From Acrocarpospora corrugata (GTDB taxonomy: Bacteria > Actinomycetota > Actinomycetes > Streptosporangiales > Streptosporangiaceae), in the NCBI RefSeq assembly GCF_009687845.1, contig NZ_BLAD01000068.1, positions 34,552 through 98,551 on the forward strand: a stretch of DNA of 64,000 nt. Reading direction: 5' to 3'. Numbering within the stretch: the first letter of the stretch is position 1; the number at the start of each line of letters is the position of its first letter. Of this stretch, positions 1 through 9,049 are shown piece by piece. The notes below the pieces were generated by a model that saw nothing but the letters and a program-made list of their open reading frames with translations, was not told the DNA's origin and ran no database searches. The translations under genes and the position numbers were made by a program.

Positions 1-49
1 CGCAGGCGGCGCAGGTCATGCCGCCGATGGAGAGCTCGGTGGTCGTCAC
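1..49 (-). CDS. copA: Copper-translocating P-type ATPase, N-terminal start only (partial)
   Basis: The minus strand from a GTG at 49 reads VTTTELSIGGMTCAAC before running off the window edge. GGMTCAAC is the metal-binding loop (GMxCxxC) of the N-terminal heavy-metal-associated domain of CopA-type copper-exporting ATPases. Only about 16 residues are visible, so the ATPase identity is inferred from the motif and from the copper chaperone gene 32 bp upstream on the same strand. A stand-alone HMA protein cannot be excluded. Confidence 0.7.
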   Translation of the reverse strand, partial: MTTTELSIGGMTCAAC

Positions 50-81
50 CGTCAATGTCCTTGTCACGATCAGGGTCACGA

Positions 82-285
82 TCAGGCGAGGGTGTACCCG
101 GACTCCTCAATGATCTGCCGGATGGCCGCGTCGTCGACGGGGTCCACTCCGGTCACCTCCATCCGGCCCGTGGGCAGGTCGATGTCGACCCCGCTCACGC
201 CGGCAACGTCGCTGACCTTTCCGGTCAGCTTGGCGACACAGTTCTGGCAGTGCATCCCCTGCACCACGTACTCGTGGGTGTTCAT
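82..285 (-). CDS. copZ: CopZ-like copper chaperone (HMA domain)
   Basis: This 67-residue protein is a single heavy-metal-associated domain with the Cu(I)-binding motif GMHCQNC near residues 10-16. The length and the beta-alpha-beta-beta-alpha-beta sequence pattern are usual for cytoplasmic copper chaperones, which hand Cu(I) to CopA. It lies just upstream of the copA start on the same strand, so the two are probably co-transcribed. The plus-strand genes beyond it are also copper-related (PCu(A)C lipoprotein, DyP peroxidase). The start is an ATG at 285. Confidence 0.9.
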   Translation of the reverse strand: MNTHEYVVQGMHCQNCVAKLTGKVSDVAGVSGVDIDLPTGRMEVTGVDPVDDAAIRQIIEESGYTLA

Positions 286-451
286 GGCTCTCCTCGATCT
301 GGTGTCATCAGCAGCTACGGCCTGGGACCTGAGCGGGTTCAGTCCTGACCCATGGCAGCTGTCGGATGCGCTACGCCAATAGTTCCCGCGAGTTTTGGTG
401 TCCTGCGGCGGGTTCTAGAGCGCAGGGTTCGCATGGAATGATTGCCGAATC

Positions 452-1003
452 ATGTCCGCGACCATGCCCTTCCGCCTTGCTCGCGCTGCGGCCTTCGCCG
501 TCGTCAGCGTGGGTCTGAGTGCGCTGGCGCATGTCTTCGGCGGAGGTTCGGTGTCTGCGCCGGGCCTGATCGGCGGGCTTGGGCTCGTGTTCGTCGCCGC
601 GCTTCCGCTGTCCGGGCGGGAACGGACGTTCGGCGTAATCCTGGGGCTGCTCGCGGGGGTGCAGGTCGGGCTGCATCTGCTGTTCTCACTGGCACACACG
701 ATGTCGGCTGCCGAACCATTCGGGCACGTCCACTCCGGGCTGGTCCCGGGGCTGGGCATGCTCGTGCTGCACGGGTGGGCGGTCGGCCTGATCGCGATGT
801 GGCTGGCGCGCGGGGAAGCCGCCCTGTGGGGACTGCTTCGCCGCTTGGTCGTACGGCTGTGCCGGATACTCGCCGTCCATCCCGACCCGGCCTGGACGTA
901 CCGGGTCAGGCCCTGGCGCGCTGAGCCAACGATCATGCGGTCCGCGGTGCTCCGTCACGCGCTGAGCAGGCGTGGGCCACCCGGGGTTGTCATCGCCGCC
1001 TGA
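452..1003 (+). CDS. His-rich multi-pass membrane protein, possible copper handling
   Basis: This 183-residue protein has about four hydrophobic segments (near residues 10-30, 36-52, 58-82 and 95-118) and a basic, soluble C-terminus. Histidines sit at or next to membrane segments (ALAHVF, GLHLLFSLAHTM, FGHVHSG), which fits metal binding. It is followed by a PCu(A)C lipoprotein and a DyP peroxidase, the arrangement seen in actinobacterial copper-delivery clusters. The family cannot be named with certainty. The role in copper transport is inferred from context and from the histidine pattern. Confidence 0.65.
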   Translation: MSATMPFRLARAAAFAVVSVGLSALAHVFGGGSVSAPGLIGGLGLVFVAALPLSGRERTFGVILGLLAGVQVGLHLLFSLAHTMSAAEPFGHVHSGLVPGLGMLVLHGWAVGLIAMWLARGEAALWGLLRRLVVRLCRILAVHPDPAWTYRVRPWRAEPTIMRSAVLRHALSRRGPPGVVIAA

Positions 1004-1119
1004 CCTTCATGGTCCAGGTGGTACCGCTCGTTCATCGACCCGCGCTGACGCCGGTCGGTCTCCCGTACTTGTGTGACAACCCCCTGCCCGTCACGATCAC
1101 CGTGCCGGGCGAGAAAGGC

Positions 1120-1659
1120 ATGACCATGTCTGTTCGCCGTGCGGCATCCCTTTGCCTGCTCGCGCTCGCGCTCACCGGCTGCGGTTCCGAACCGATTGCC
1201 GCCGCACCAGCACCCGCCAGCCCGTCCGTCGTGGCCACCCCGGCACCCGCGCCGACCCTGTCGATCACCGATCCCTGGGTGAAGACCACCAAGGAAGGCA
1301 TGACCGCCGCCTTCGGCACCCTCGTCAACAACACCGACGCCGACGTGGTCGTCGTCTCCGGCGCCTCACCCCTGTCTCCGAAGGTCGAACTGCATGAGGT
1401 GGTGGACACTGACGGAAAGATGGTCATGAGGCCGAAGGAGGGCGGGTTCACGATCCCCGCCCGTAGCAGCCACCAGCTCCAGCCCGGCGGCGACCACATC
1501 ATGCTCATGGGTGTCACCGAAGAAGTGAAGCCGGGCGCCCAGATCGAGTTCACGCTCACGCTCAAGGACGGCGGGACACTCCAGTTCACCGCCGTCGGCA
1601 AGGATTTCGCCGGAGGCAAGGAGGACTACCAGCCCGGCATGGACATGGGCGAGAGCTGA
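1120..1659 (+). CDS. PCu(A)C-family periplasmic/extracytoplasmic copper chaperone lipoprotein
   Basis: From the ATG at 1120 (purine-rich GAGAAAGG just upstream) the protein has a classic lipoprotein signal: basic SVRRAAS, a hydrophobic stretch and the lipobox LTGC. The mature domain carries the PCu(A)C copper-binding signature H-x10-M...H-x-M, visible as LHEVVDTDGKMVM and later GGDHIMLMG. These proteins bind Cu(I) outside the membrane and deliver it to cupro-oxidases or other acceptors. The stop codon overlaps the ATG of the DyP peroxidase by one base, so the two are translationally coupled. An upstream in-frame start at 1009 is less likely because it would bury the signal peptide. Confidence 0.88.
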   Translation: MTMSVRRAASLCLLALALTGCGSEPIAAAPAPASPSVVATPAPAPTLSITDPWVKTTKEGMTAAFGTLVNNTDADVVVVSGASPLSPKVELHEVVDTDGKMVMRPKEGGFTIPARSSHQLQPGGDHIMLMGVTEEVKPGAQIEFTLTLKDGGTLQFTAVGKDFAGGKEDYQPGMDMGES

Positions 1660-2834
1660 TGACCCAGCATCTCACTCGACGCGGGCTGTTCGCGGGAGGC
1701 GCCGCCACCATGGTCAGCGCCCTCGCGACGCGCCCTTCCGCGCAGGGCGGAGAGTCCCAGGAAGCGGGACCGGGGGTCGGTCACACGCCTGCCCCAGCGG
1801 TCGCCGAGCCGTTCGACGGAACGCATCAGGCGGGAATCGCGACACCTCCGCAGGCGCATGCCGTCTTCGCCGGGTTCGACCTGCGGGCCGGGATCGACCG
1901 GGAGGCGATCGGCCGGTTGCTGCGCCTGCTCACCGACGACGCCCGCCGGCTGACCGCCGGCCGACCGGCACTGGCCGACACCGAACCAGAATTGGCCACG
2001 GTTCCGGCCCGACTGACGGTCACCTTCGGCTTCGGCCCCGGACTGTTCGCGGCGGCCGGTCTGAAGTCACCGGTACCGGCCCTGCCGTCCTTCAAGACCG
2101 ATCGCCTGCAGAAGAAGTGGAGCGGAGGCAATCTCCTGGTCCAGATCGGCTCCGACGACACCCTCACCCTGGCCCACGCCCTGCGCATGATCGTCAAGGA
2201 CGCGCGGGCGTTCGCCCGGGTCCGCTGGACCCAGCGCGGGTTCCGGCGTACCTCTGCCTCCGGTGAGACCCAGCGCAACCTCATGGGCCAGCTCGACGGA
2301 ACCGTCAATCCCACCGACCTGGACCGGGCTGTGTGGATCTCCGACGGCCCGGACTGGCTGCGCGGTGGCACCACGCTGGTGCTCCGCCGGATCCGGATGA
2401 AACTGGAGGAGTGGGACGCCACCGACCGGGTCGGCCGGGAGTTCACCATCGGCCGCCGCCTGGACAGCGGTGCTCCACTCACCGGCAGGAACGAACGCGA
2501 CGAACCGGACTTCGACCAGGTCACCCGGATCGGCTTTCCGGTGATCTCGGAGTTCGCGCACATCCGGCGGGCGCACGTGGAGGATCCGGCACTGCGGATC
2601 CTGCGGCGGCCGTACAACTACGACGAAGGGCTCAGCCGGGAAGGCCGTTCCGATTCCGGGCTGCTGTTCGCGTCGTACCAGGCGGACATCGAGCGGCAGT
2701 TCGTTCCCGTCCAGCGCCGCCTGGCCGACGGCGATCTGCTGAACGAGTGGGTCACCCCGATCGGGTCGGCGGTCTTCGCCATCCCGCCGGGTTGCGCGCC
2801 AACCGGCTGGATCGGAGACCGCCTGCTCGCCTGA
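1659..2834 (+). CDS. Tat-exported DyP-type heme peroxidase
   Basis: This 391-residue protein starts with a twin-arginine signal (TRRGLFAGGAA), so it should fold in the cytoplasm and be exported with its heme. The DyP signature GxxDG is visible as GQLDGT, and the distal region has the conserved EFAHIRRAH-type histidine/arginine cluster. DyP-type enzymes of the EfeB group oxidise dyes, heme or phenolics with H2O2. In several actinomycetes a DyP works beside copper chaperones and a radical copper oxidase. It is coupled to the PCu(A)C lipoprotein gene by a one-base overlap. Confidence 0.9.
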   Translation: MTQHLTRRGLFAGGAATMVSALATRPSAQGGESQEAGPGVGHTPAPAVAEPFDGTHQAGIATPPQAHAVFAGFDLRAGIDREAIGRLLRLLTDDARRLTAGRPALADTEPELATVPARLTVTFGFGPGLFAAAGLKSPVPALPSFKTDRLQKKWSGGNLLVQIGSDDTLTLAHALRMIVKDARAFARVRWTQRGFRRTSASGETQRNLMGQLDGTVNPTDLDRAVWISDGPDWLRGGTTLVLRRIRMKLEEWDATDRVGREFTIGRRLDSGAPLTGRNERDEPDFDQVTRIGFPVISEFAHIRRAHVEDPALRILRRPYNYDEGLSREGRSDSGLLFASYQADIERQFVPVQRRLADGDLLNEWVTPIGSAVFAIPPGCAPTGWIGDRLLA

Positions 2835-3348
2835 CCACCGGTGATCGCGGTCCTCCCCGGCGGGCGGAGGGCCGCTACCGGGTTCGCGGGTCTTGGCAGA
2901 CGGCAGGGCCGTCGGCAGGCGGGCGGCGCAATGAGCATTCGTAGACGGCTCGCGTCAGAGCCTCGCCACGGGGCCCGCCAGCCGCGGGCGACCGGTAGCC
3001 GCAGGGCGGATCCGTCCGTCGGCTGCCGGAGTCCGCCGAGGTCGGGGATGACCTCGTGGATGATGGCGCAGCCGAGCACCGGGGACCAGAGCCGGGGGGC
3101 ATGTCCGAACTGGACGACGGAAGTAGGAGCCCCAATTAATATCGAGCTCGGGGCACGCCGGGCGTATTGGCGAAGGCGTCGAGCATGACGATGTAGTCAG
3201 ATTCGGTGCGGACGTGCTGGGCCAGCCACCACCCGGTGGTGATGTGCAGGGGGCCGGGCGACCCTGGTCAGGCTCACCCGGTGCCGGGCGGCCAGGACGG
3301 ACACGCTGCTGATGCCAGGGCTGACCGCGCTCGGCGAGACTGTCCTGC
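2835..3348 (+). other. No supported gene; degenerate intergenic DNA
   Basis: No reading frame here has convincing coding character. On the minus strand, about 3140-3260, one frame reads like the C-terminus of a lost protein (...RTESDYIVMLDAF...), but no start or family can be assigned. The stretch separates the copper cluster from mobile-element debris and probably contains the junction. Confidence 0.4.
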
Positions 3349-4044
3349 ATGACGAGCGGGCCCGCCGAGTCGACCACCAAGCCCTCCGCTTCACCTGCGG
3401 CCGCTGCCAAGAACGGGGCTTGGATGAGCCGCGGCGTCGCCGGGATCGGCTCGGCCAGTTTCCTGGCCGATGTCGGCCATGAGATCCCAACCGCGCTGCT
3501 GCCCTCCTTGCTGACCTCCACCTTGGGCGCACCCGCCGCAGCCCTCGGCGCTATCGAGGGCATCTCCGACGCGCTGGCCGGGGCCGCCCGGTTCGCCGGC
3601 GGCGCGCTGGCCGATGACCCGCACCGGCGGCGCACCGTCGCGGTCGGCGGCTACACCACCACCGCCGTCCTGGGCGCCGCGACCGCGGTCGCCACCTCGG
3701 TCTGGCAGGTCGGCGTGCTGCGCGCGGCTGCCTGGACCACCCGCGGTCTTCGGGTCCCGGCCCGCAACGCGCTGCTGGCCGACATCGTCCCGGCCGCCGC
3801 CTACGGCCGGGCCTACGGGTTCGAGCGGATGATGGACAACCTCGGTGCCATCTTCGGGCCGTTGCTGGCCATCGCCCTGGTCGCCCACCATCGGCGTCCA
3901 AGGGGCGATCGGCCTGTCGGTCATTCCCGGCCTGCTCGCCGCCGCCGCGATCGTCTACGCCATCCGTCATACCCCACGCCCTCAACGCCGCGGGCCGTCG
4001 CGCCCGCCACCGCCCTGCGGGCGGGTGAGGAGGCGACCGCGTGA
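3349..4044 (+). pseudogene. Truncated, frameshifted MFS transporter
   Basis: The first about 180 residues are a clear major facilitator N-terminal half: alternating hydrophobic helices and the loop motif ADDPHRRRT after the second helix. Near 3886 an extra C in a CCC run shifts the frame. In the next frame the protein continues as ATIGVQGAIGLSVIPGLLA, a proper sixth helix, and then degenerates near 4030. A normal MFS protein has about 400 residues and 12 helices. This copy has about six and no C-terminal half, so it cannot be a functional transporter whatever the status of the frameshift. Confidence 0.75.
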
Positions 4045-4177
4045 ACGAATCGCCGACTACATTCGCGTCCCAGAGGTGATCAGCCGAACGCGAGGACCAC
4101 GATGGGTCAGGGGATCACTCGATCATCGAATTACGTCGTCTCGAAAGCCGGGCTCGTGACGGATGGACGTGAGTAGC

Positions 4178-4414
4178 TCATTGGCTTTCGAGGTCCCGCA
4201 CCCGTGCCTCCAGGCTTTTCAAGCGCTCGGCTAGCCGCTGGACTTCGCTGATGACTTGCTGCAACTCGGCGGGCGGCTCGATGCGGTCAGGAACCTGGAT
4301 CACGTATGTACCGCGCGTCGATTGCGCGCCGATCACGCCCTCGCGCGCGAGTTCATCCAAGGCTCGACGGAGCGTCTCGATGGCCACGCCGTAACGAGCA
4401 CTTCGGGATCCCAC
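4178..4414 (-). pseudogene. GntR-family regulator fragment, N-terminus lost
   Basis: The minus strand encodes about 70 residues. They match the second half of a GntR winged helix (YGVAIETLRRALDELAREG, then STRGTYVI) followed by a coiled coil (LQRLAERLKSLEARVRDL). The first helices of the DNA-binding domain are missing: upstream of about 4395 the sequence becomes a serine recombinase on the other strand. The gene was evidently cut by a recombination junction. The short open frame may still be translated from an in-frame ATG but should not bind DNA normally. Confidence 0.7.
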
Positions 4415-5839
4415 TGTGGGTGCCCGAGGTGGGCGGTCCGATCGATCCGAACAACGAGGCCCATGACCTGGTCATGAGCGTGTTCGGCGGTATGAGCAAG
4501 GGCGAGCGCAATCGGATCAAGGTCCGTGTGCGAAGCGCCATGTCCGCCCAAGCCCAGATGGAAGGCCGCTTCCTGGGAGGCCGGCCACCTTACGGCTACC
4601 AATTGGCTGACGCGGGCCCACACCCCAACCCCGCCAAGGCGGCCGACGGCAAGCGCGCCCACCGGCTGGAACTCGATCTCGTTGCCGCGCCTGTCGTGGA
4701 ACAGATCTTCGCCGCATTCCTCAACGGCTATGGCCTGTTCGCCATCGCCGAGAGACTGACCTACAACGAGATCCTCAGCCCATGATCCGGACCGGAACCG
4801 TCACCGCTCCGGCATCGCCTGGTCCAAGAGCGCGGTGCGCGCCATCTTGACCAACCCCCGCTACACCGGCCACCAGGTATGGAACCGACAGCGCATGGAC
4901 GAGGTCCTCATGGACGAGGTCCTCATCGACGTGGACGACGTCGGCCTAGGCCACACCACCAAACTCCGCTGGAACCCAAAGGACAGATGGATCTGGTCGG
5001 ATGCTCCCGCTCACCCACCGATCGTGAACCGTGTCGATTTCGAGGCGGTTCAGGAGACGCTGCACAGTCGCGGTGATCGCCCCACTGATAAGACCGTCAG
5101 GAGAGCTCAGCATGTGTATCAGCTGCGTGGACGCCTGGTCTGCGGACTCTGCCACCGAAGGATGCAAGGCCACTGGTCCAATGAGATGCCCTACTACCGG
5201 TGCCGGTTCCCCGAGGAATACGCACTTGCCAACCGGGTGACCCACCCCAGAAACGTCTACCTGCGCGAGATCGACATTACGCGGAAGCTGGATCGCTGGC
5301 TGGCGCGCTTGTTCACTCCGTCAAGCATCGACCGGACCATGGATCTCCTGGTCGCGTCCCACGATGCCCCGGTCCCCGAGCTGCGCGAGACAGAGACCAT
5401 CAAACGACAGATGGCAGAGTGTGACCGGAAGCTGGCCCGGCACCGCGCTGCACTAGAGGCTGGCGCAGACCCTGTGCTCATCGCCGGTTGGATGACCGAG
5501 GAACAGGGGCGGAGGACCACGCTGGAACACCGGCTCAGACGGCTTCCGATCACGCGGCCACGATCTTTGGGTCGGGATGGTCTGGCCGCGTGCCTGCGTG
5601 ACCTTAGGAGCCTCGTGGATGTTCTGGAGAAAGCCGACCCAGCCCGCAAGGCCAAGATCTACGCCGAACTCGGCATGGAGCTGATCTACCACCCCGCACA
5701 GCACAAAGTCCTGGTCGCCGCTTATGGCAACCAGGACTCCATGGGGTACGGGTACGTGTCCGAGGGGGGACTTGAACCGTTCGCCTATCTCCTGAGCAGC
5801 ACTGACGCTCCATGGCTGGACATCTCATGTCCGGAATAG
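4395..5839 (+). pseudogene. Large serine recombinase, catalytic N-terminus lost and frameshifted
   Basis: The sequence picks up a large serine recombinase mid-protein: WVPEVGGPIDP, FGGMSKGERNRIK, LGGRPPYGY. It shifts frame near 4775 and continues as HRSGIAWSKSAVRAILTNPR. A zinc ribbon (CGLCHRRM...YYRC) and a coiled-coil C-terminal region follow. The catalytic domain with the active-site serine (about the first 100 residues) is absent, so the enzyme cannot catalyse strand exchange. Large serine recombinases integrate phages and conjugative islands. This remnant therefore marks an old mobile-element boundary left of the dpd island. Confidence 0.85.
4895..4924 (+). repeat. 15-bp tandem duplication in the recombinase remnant
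   Basis: The unit ATGGACGAGGTCCTC occurs twice in direct succession (4895-4909 and 4910-4924), doubling the residues MDEVL in the recombinase. It looks like a replication-slippage duplication, consistent with a gene no longer under selection. Confidence 0.8.
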
Positions 5840-6096
5840 GCGCCCAGGGAGGCGGTGCCCGCACCCACCTCAACGAGATCGGGCCCTACTTCGCGGCACA
5901 CGCCCATGCCGGGGAAGTCCATCAACCGCCAGTTAAGGATCTTCAGCAGACAGCCTCAGCCGCGCCCAGGACAACGGTGGTACGGGGGCAGGGCCTAGGT
6001 GATTGCAACACCGAACCCCTCCCCGCATCCCGGCAACCTGAGCGACCCGGAAGCCGGGCCGCGCGCCACGTCTCGACACGAGCAATTGCCGGGGAT

Positions 6097-6849
6097 GTGG
6101 TGCCGATCGAAGGGGCTTGGGTCGAGCGCACCCGGGGTGATCGGTACGGGGACCGGATCATCCTGGGCTTTGCCGTGGCTGTCCTCTTGGCGGTCGCCGG
6201 CGCGGCTGCCTACGTCTCCTACCACCACTTCTACGGTCTTGCGATCGCCCTGGGTGAGCGGCACGACATGGCCATCCTGTATCCAGCGATGTCTGACGGC
6301 GTGATCGTCATGGCTTCGCTGGTGATGGTCTATTGCTCGCGTCGTCGGCTTCGTGTGCCAGTGCTGGCGTGGGTGGCGCTCTCCCTGGGCGGCGCGGTGA
6401 CGCTGGCGGCGAATGTGGCGCACGGCTGGTCCGGTGGACTCGGATCGCGGCTGGTCAGTGCCCTGGCACCGCTGGCTTTCGCGGGAGCGTACGAGCTACT
6501 GATGTGGATCGTTCGCAACAATCGGCGACCCTTGGAGGCGGTCGAGGCGCAAGAGCACGTGTGCCAGCTCATGGAGACCGTGGTCGAGGTGGAACGGGTG
6601 GTGCCGGTGCTTCCTTTCGACCGGCATGAAGCGGCACGGCTCAGCTATATCGACAGCCTTGGCGAGGGTAAGCAGCGCATCGGTCGGCGCCCACTGATGC
6701 GCCGGTGGGGATTGGAGCAGCGCGAAGCGGAGGAAATCATCGCTGAGGTGGACAAGGAAAGGGCACAGTCCACCGATGTGGAAGCGAGCCAGACGTCCGA
6801 TACGGAGGACGCGGTGCCGCCGAGCCGCACGTATGGGGACGGGACGTAA
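6097..6849 (+). CDS. DUF2637 four-helix membrane protein
   Basis: The protein has four hydrophobic helices in its first about 130 residues (starting near ILGFAVAVLLAVAG, DGVIVMASLVMVY, VLAWVALSLGGAVTLA and LVSALAPLAFAGAYELLMW) and a charged cytoplasmic C-terminus. This matches DUF2637, a family common on actinobacterial integrative and conjugative elements next to replication, FtsK-like transfer and regulatory genes. The molecular role is unknown. The GTG at 6097 is chosen because homology-like sequence begins about there; starts as far upstream as 5812 are possible. Its neighbour is the broken serine recombinase, so it probably belongs to the same former element. Confidence 0.75.
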   Translation: MVPIEGAWVERTRGDRYGDRIILGFAVAVLLAVAGAAAYVSYHHFYGLAIALGERHDMAILYPAMSDGVIVMASLVMVYCSRRRLRVPVLAWVALSLGGAVTLAANVAHGWSGGLGSRLVSALAPLAFAGAYELLMWIVRNNRRPLEAVEAQEHVCQLMETVVEVERVVPVLPFDRHEAARLSYIDSLGEGKQRIGRRPLMRRWGLEQREAEEIIAEVDKERAQSTDVEASQTSDTEDAVPPSRTYGDGT

Positions 6850-6923
6850 GGCATCCTGATCGCCGCAATGTGCGGGTGCTGCTCTCGCCTGCGATCAGCG
6901 AACAACCGCGACGGGTAGGTCCA

Positions 6924-6960
6924 CGTTTCCCTATCCACCGCCCTGGTGGATAGGGAAACG
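6924..6960 (+). terminator. Perfect 16-bp inverted repeat (hairpin)
   Basis: The arms at 6924-6939 (CGTTTCCCTATCCACC) and 6945-6960 are exactly complementary around a 5-nt loop (GCCCT). The site is 75 bp after the stop of the DUF2637 gene. A terminator is the simplest reading, although no U-run follows. A protein-binding site or a recombination or replication signal of the mobile element is also possible. Confidence 0.65.
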
Positions 6961-7359
6961 AACTCCTACTTATCCGTCCGTGTCAGGGTTGGGTGCCGAG
7001 CCACTCCTGGAAGTGGGGTCGGTGAGTTCAGCATCAGTCGCGTCGGGGTTGTCGGCGCCAACGACCTTGATGTTCCCGGCGGGCGCCGAGGAATTTGGCT
7101 GAATTGGGCCGGGTGGTGGCGGGCACCGCGGTCTGTGTGGCCGCACAGCCGGTGGTGGCTATGGCGAGCGCCAGCAGCGCGGGGGAGGGTTCCCGTGGGG
7201 TCTCCAGGTCGGGAGGCTCAGGCAACCATCACCCGTGCGGCCTGCCCTCGGCGCTACGACTTCCTCATGCAGTTATTTCACGGTACGGTGGCCGCTGATG
7301 CGCAGAACTACGCCCATGTAGTTTCCATATCTCATACAGTTTCTGAGCGAGGGTGTGCG
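6961..7359 (+). promoter_or_regulatory. Leader and probable promoter region of the que-dpd operon
   Basis: No convincing gene lies in these 399 bp, although an in-frame extension of queC reads through most of it. The last about 100 bp are more AT-rich than the surroundings (for example around 7313-7345) and end in AGCGAGGG, a Shine-Dalgarno-like stretch before the queC ATG at 7360. The promoter of the whole plus-strand que-dpd operon is expected here. No preQ1-type riboswitch fold was recognised. Confidence 0.4.
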
Positions 7360-8052
7360 ATGAGCGATCCGAAGGCAGTGGTGCTGCTCAGCGGTGGTTT
7401 GGATTCCGCGACGGTACTTGCAATCGCCCGCAGCAAGGGGTTCGATCCGTACGCGTTGAGCTTCCGCTACGGCCAACGACACTCCGTTGAGTTGGAGGCA
7501 GCCACACGCGTTGCCGCAGCACTCGGTGCACGCCGCCATGTGATCGCCGACATTGACTTGCGGGTGTTCGGTGGTTCCGCTCTGACCGACCCTGCGATCG
7601 CGGTGCCCCATCACGACAGCGCCGATGAACTCAGCTCGGGGATCCCGGTGACGTACGTGCCGGCCCGCAACACGATCTTCCTGTCATTTGCCTTGGCATG
7701 GGCGGAGACGCTCGGTGCCTCGGACATATTCATTGGCGTAAACGCAATGGATTACAGCGGCTATCCGGACTGCCGGCGAGAGTACATCGAGGCATATCAG
7801 CGGATGGCGAACCTTGCCACCAAGGCGGGCGTCGAGGGGACCCAACAACTGGAGATCCATATGCCGCTGGTGGATCTGACTAAGGCGCAGACGATCTCCT
7901 ACGGCCTGAAGCTAGGCGTGGACTACGGCCTGACCCACAGTTGCTACGATCCAATTGGCGACCGCGCATGCGGAACGTGTGATTCGTGCTTGCTGCGCAT
8001 CCGGGGCTTCGCAGTGCTCGGGATGACGGACCCGGTGATGGCGACGGTGTGA
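7360..8052 (+). CDS. queC: 7-cyano-7-deazaguanine (preQ0) synthase
   Basis: QueC converts 7-carboxy-7-deazaguanine to preQ0 with ATP and ammonia. This 230-residue protein has the PP-loop [10 protein letters not shown] at residues 9-18 and the C-terminal zinc cluster [16 protein letters not shown], both diagnostic. The start at ATG 7360 gives the usual N-terminus; a longer in-frame extension to 6946 has no family similarity. It opens an operon with queE, queD and folE2, which together make preQ0 from GTP. No QueF or tRNA transglycosylase follows. Instead the operon continues with dpd genes, so the preQ0 here is meant for DNA. Confidence 0.95.
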   Translation: MSDPKAVVLLSGGLDSATVLAIARSKGFDPYALSFRYGQRHSVELEAATRVAAALGARRHVIADIDLRVFGGSALTDPAIAVPHHDSADELSSGIPVTYVPARNTIFLSFALAWAETLGASDIFIGVNAMDYSGYPDCRREYIEAYQRMANLATKAGVEGTQQLEIHMPLVDLTKAQTISYGLKLGVDYGLTHSCYDPIGDRACGTCDSCLLRIRGFAVLGMTDPVMATV

Positions 8053-8693
8053 TCGTGTACCGAGTCAAGGAGATCTTCTACACGCTCCAGGGCGAGGGTA
8101 GCCATGCAGGCCGGCCATCGGTGTTCTGTCGGTTCACCAGCTGCAACCTGTGGACCGGTCGGGAACGGGACCGACATCGGGCCATATGCCAGTTCTGTGA
8201 CACGGACTTCCTTGGTACGGACGGCCCCGGCGGGGGCCGTTTTCGTTCTGCGGCCGATCTCGCCGCCGCAGTCGCCAAGGCCTGGCAGGGTGGAGACCAT
8301 CCACAGGCCCGCCGGTACGTGGTGTGCACGGGTGGAGAACCGCTGCTCCAACTCGATGCCGCTGCGGTAGAGGCGCTACATGCTGAAGGATTCGAAGTCG
8401 CCATTGAAACCAACGGCACCCTTCCTGTGCCGACGGGCATCGATTGGATCTGCGTGAGCCCCAAGGCCGGCACAGAGTTGGCCCTGACCGCTGGTGACGA
8501 CCTGAAGTTGGTGTTCCCGCAGCCCGAGGCAATGCCTGAACGATTCGAGCACTTGGCCTTCACTAGACTGCTTCTGCAACCGATGGATGGCCCGGATCGA
8601 GAGGCGAACACGGCTGCCGCGGTGGCATACTGCCTTGAGCATCCGCAGTGGCAACTCAGCCTGCAAACGCATAAGTACCTGGGGATCTCGTGA
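8049..8693 (+). CDS. queE: 7-carboxy-7-deazaguanine synthase (radical SAM)
   Basis: QueE rearranges 6-carboxytetrahydropterin to 7-carboxy-7-deazaguanine using SAM and a 4Fe-4S cluster. The N-terminus [19 protein letters not shown] is typical. The cluster cysteines have the QueE variant spacing, with an insertion between the first cysteine (TSCNLW) and the pair CQFCDTDF, as in other extended QueE proteins. CTGGEP binds SAM. The GTG at 8049 overlaps the queC stop by 4 bp (GTGA), which indicates translational coupling. At 214 residues it is of normal length. Confidence 0.95.
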   Translation: MIVYRVKEIFYTLQGEGSHAGRPSVFCRFTSCNLWTGRERDRHRAICQFCDTDFLGTDGPGGGRFRSAADLAAAVAKAWQGGDHPQARRYVVCTGGEPLLQLDAAAVEALHAEGFEVAIETNGTLPVPTGIDWICVSPKAGTELALTAGDDLKLVFPQPEAMPERFEHLAFTRLLLQPMDGPDREANTAAAVAYCLEHPQWQLSLQTHKYLGIS

Positions 8694-9049
8694 TGGAGAT
8701 CTTCCGCGAGTTCACCTTTGAAGCCGCGCACCGGCTGCCCCAGGTGCCAGAGGGACACAAGTGTGCCCGGCTGCACGGCCACTCCTATCGGCTTGAGGTC
8801 CGCATCTCTGGCGCTGTTGACCCGTCCATGGGTTGGATCATGGACTTCGGTGATCTGAAAGCTGCCGTCAACCCGGTAATCGTGCAATTAGATCATTATT
8901 ACCTCAATGAGGTTCCTGGCTTAGAGAATCCAACCAGTGAAAACCTGGCCCGCTGGGTGTGGGATCGGCTGGCCGATGCATTGCCGCTGTCAGCGATCGT
9001 GGTCCGCGAGACGTGCACCTCTGGTTGTGTGTATAGGGGTGAGCGATGA
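8693..9049 (+). CDS. queD: 6-carboxy-5,6,7,8-tetrahydropterin synthase
   Basis: QueD turns dihydroneopterin triphosphate into 6-carboxytetrahydropterin, the second step of preQ0 synthesis. The zinc-binding histidines are visible in FEAAHRL and RLHGHSY, the catalytic cysteine in KCARLHG, and the LDH motif in VQLDHYYL. At 118 residues the length is standard. ATG 8693 has GGGG about 8 nt upstream; a GTG one codon earlier is an alternative. It overlaps queE by one to four bases and folE2 by 4 bp. Confidence 0.95.
   Translation: MEIFREFTFEAAHRLPQVPEGHKCARLHGHSYRLEVRISGAVDPSMGWIMDFGDLKAAVNPVIVQLDHYYLNEVPGLENPTSENLARWVWDRLADALPLSAIVVRETCTSGCVYRGER

Noticed and set aside
5755..5790. GGACTTGAACC at the end of the recombinase remnant looks like the T-arm of a minus-strand tRNA
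   Set aside because: The flanking bases do not form a five-pair T stem and no acceptor stem or anticodon arm could be found; it reads as recombinase coding sequence.
7034..7225. Minus-strand frame with a lipobox-like stretch ([15 protein letters not shown]) upstream of queC
   Set aside because: The start, length and tail are poor, the mature part is basic and low-complexity, and it lies in the leader of the que operon. A chance frame is more likely.
6946..7359. Long in-frame N-terminal extension of QueC
   Set aside because: QueC begins at the PP-loop with few residues before it; the extension has no similarity and a ribosome site precedes ATG 7360.
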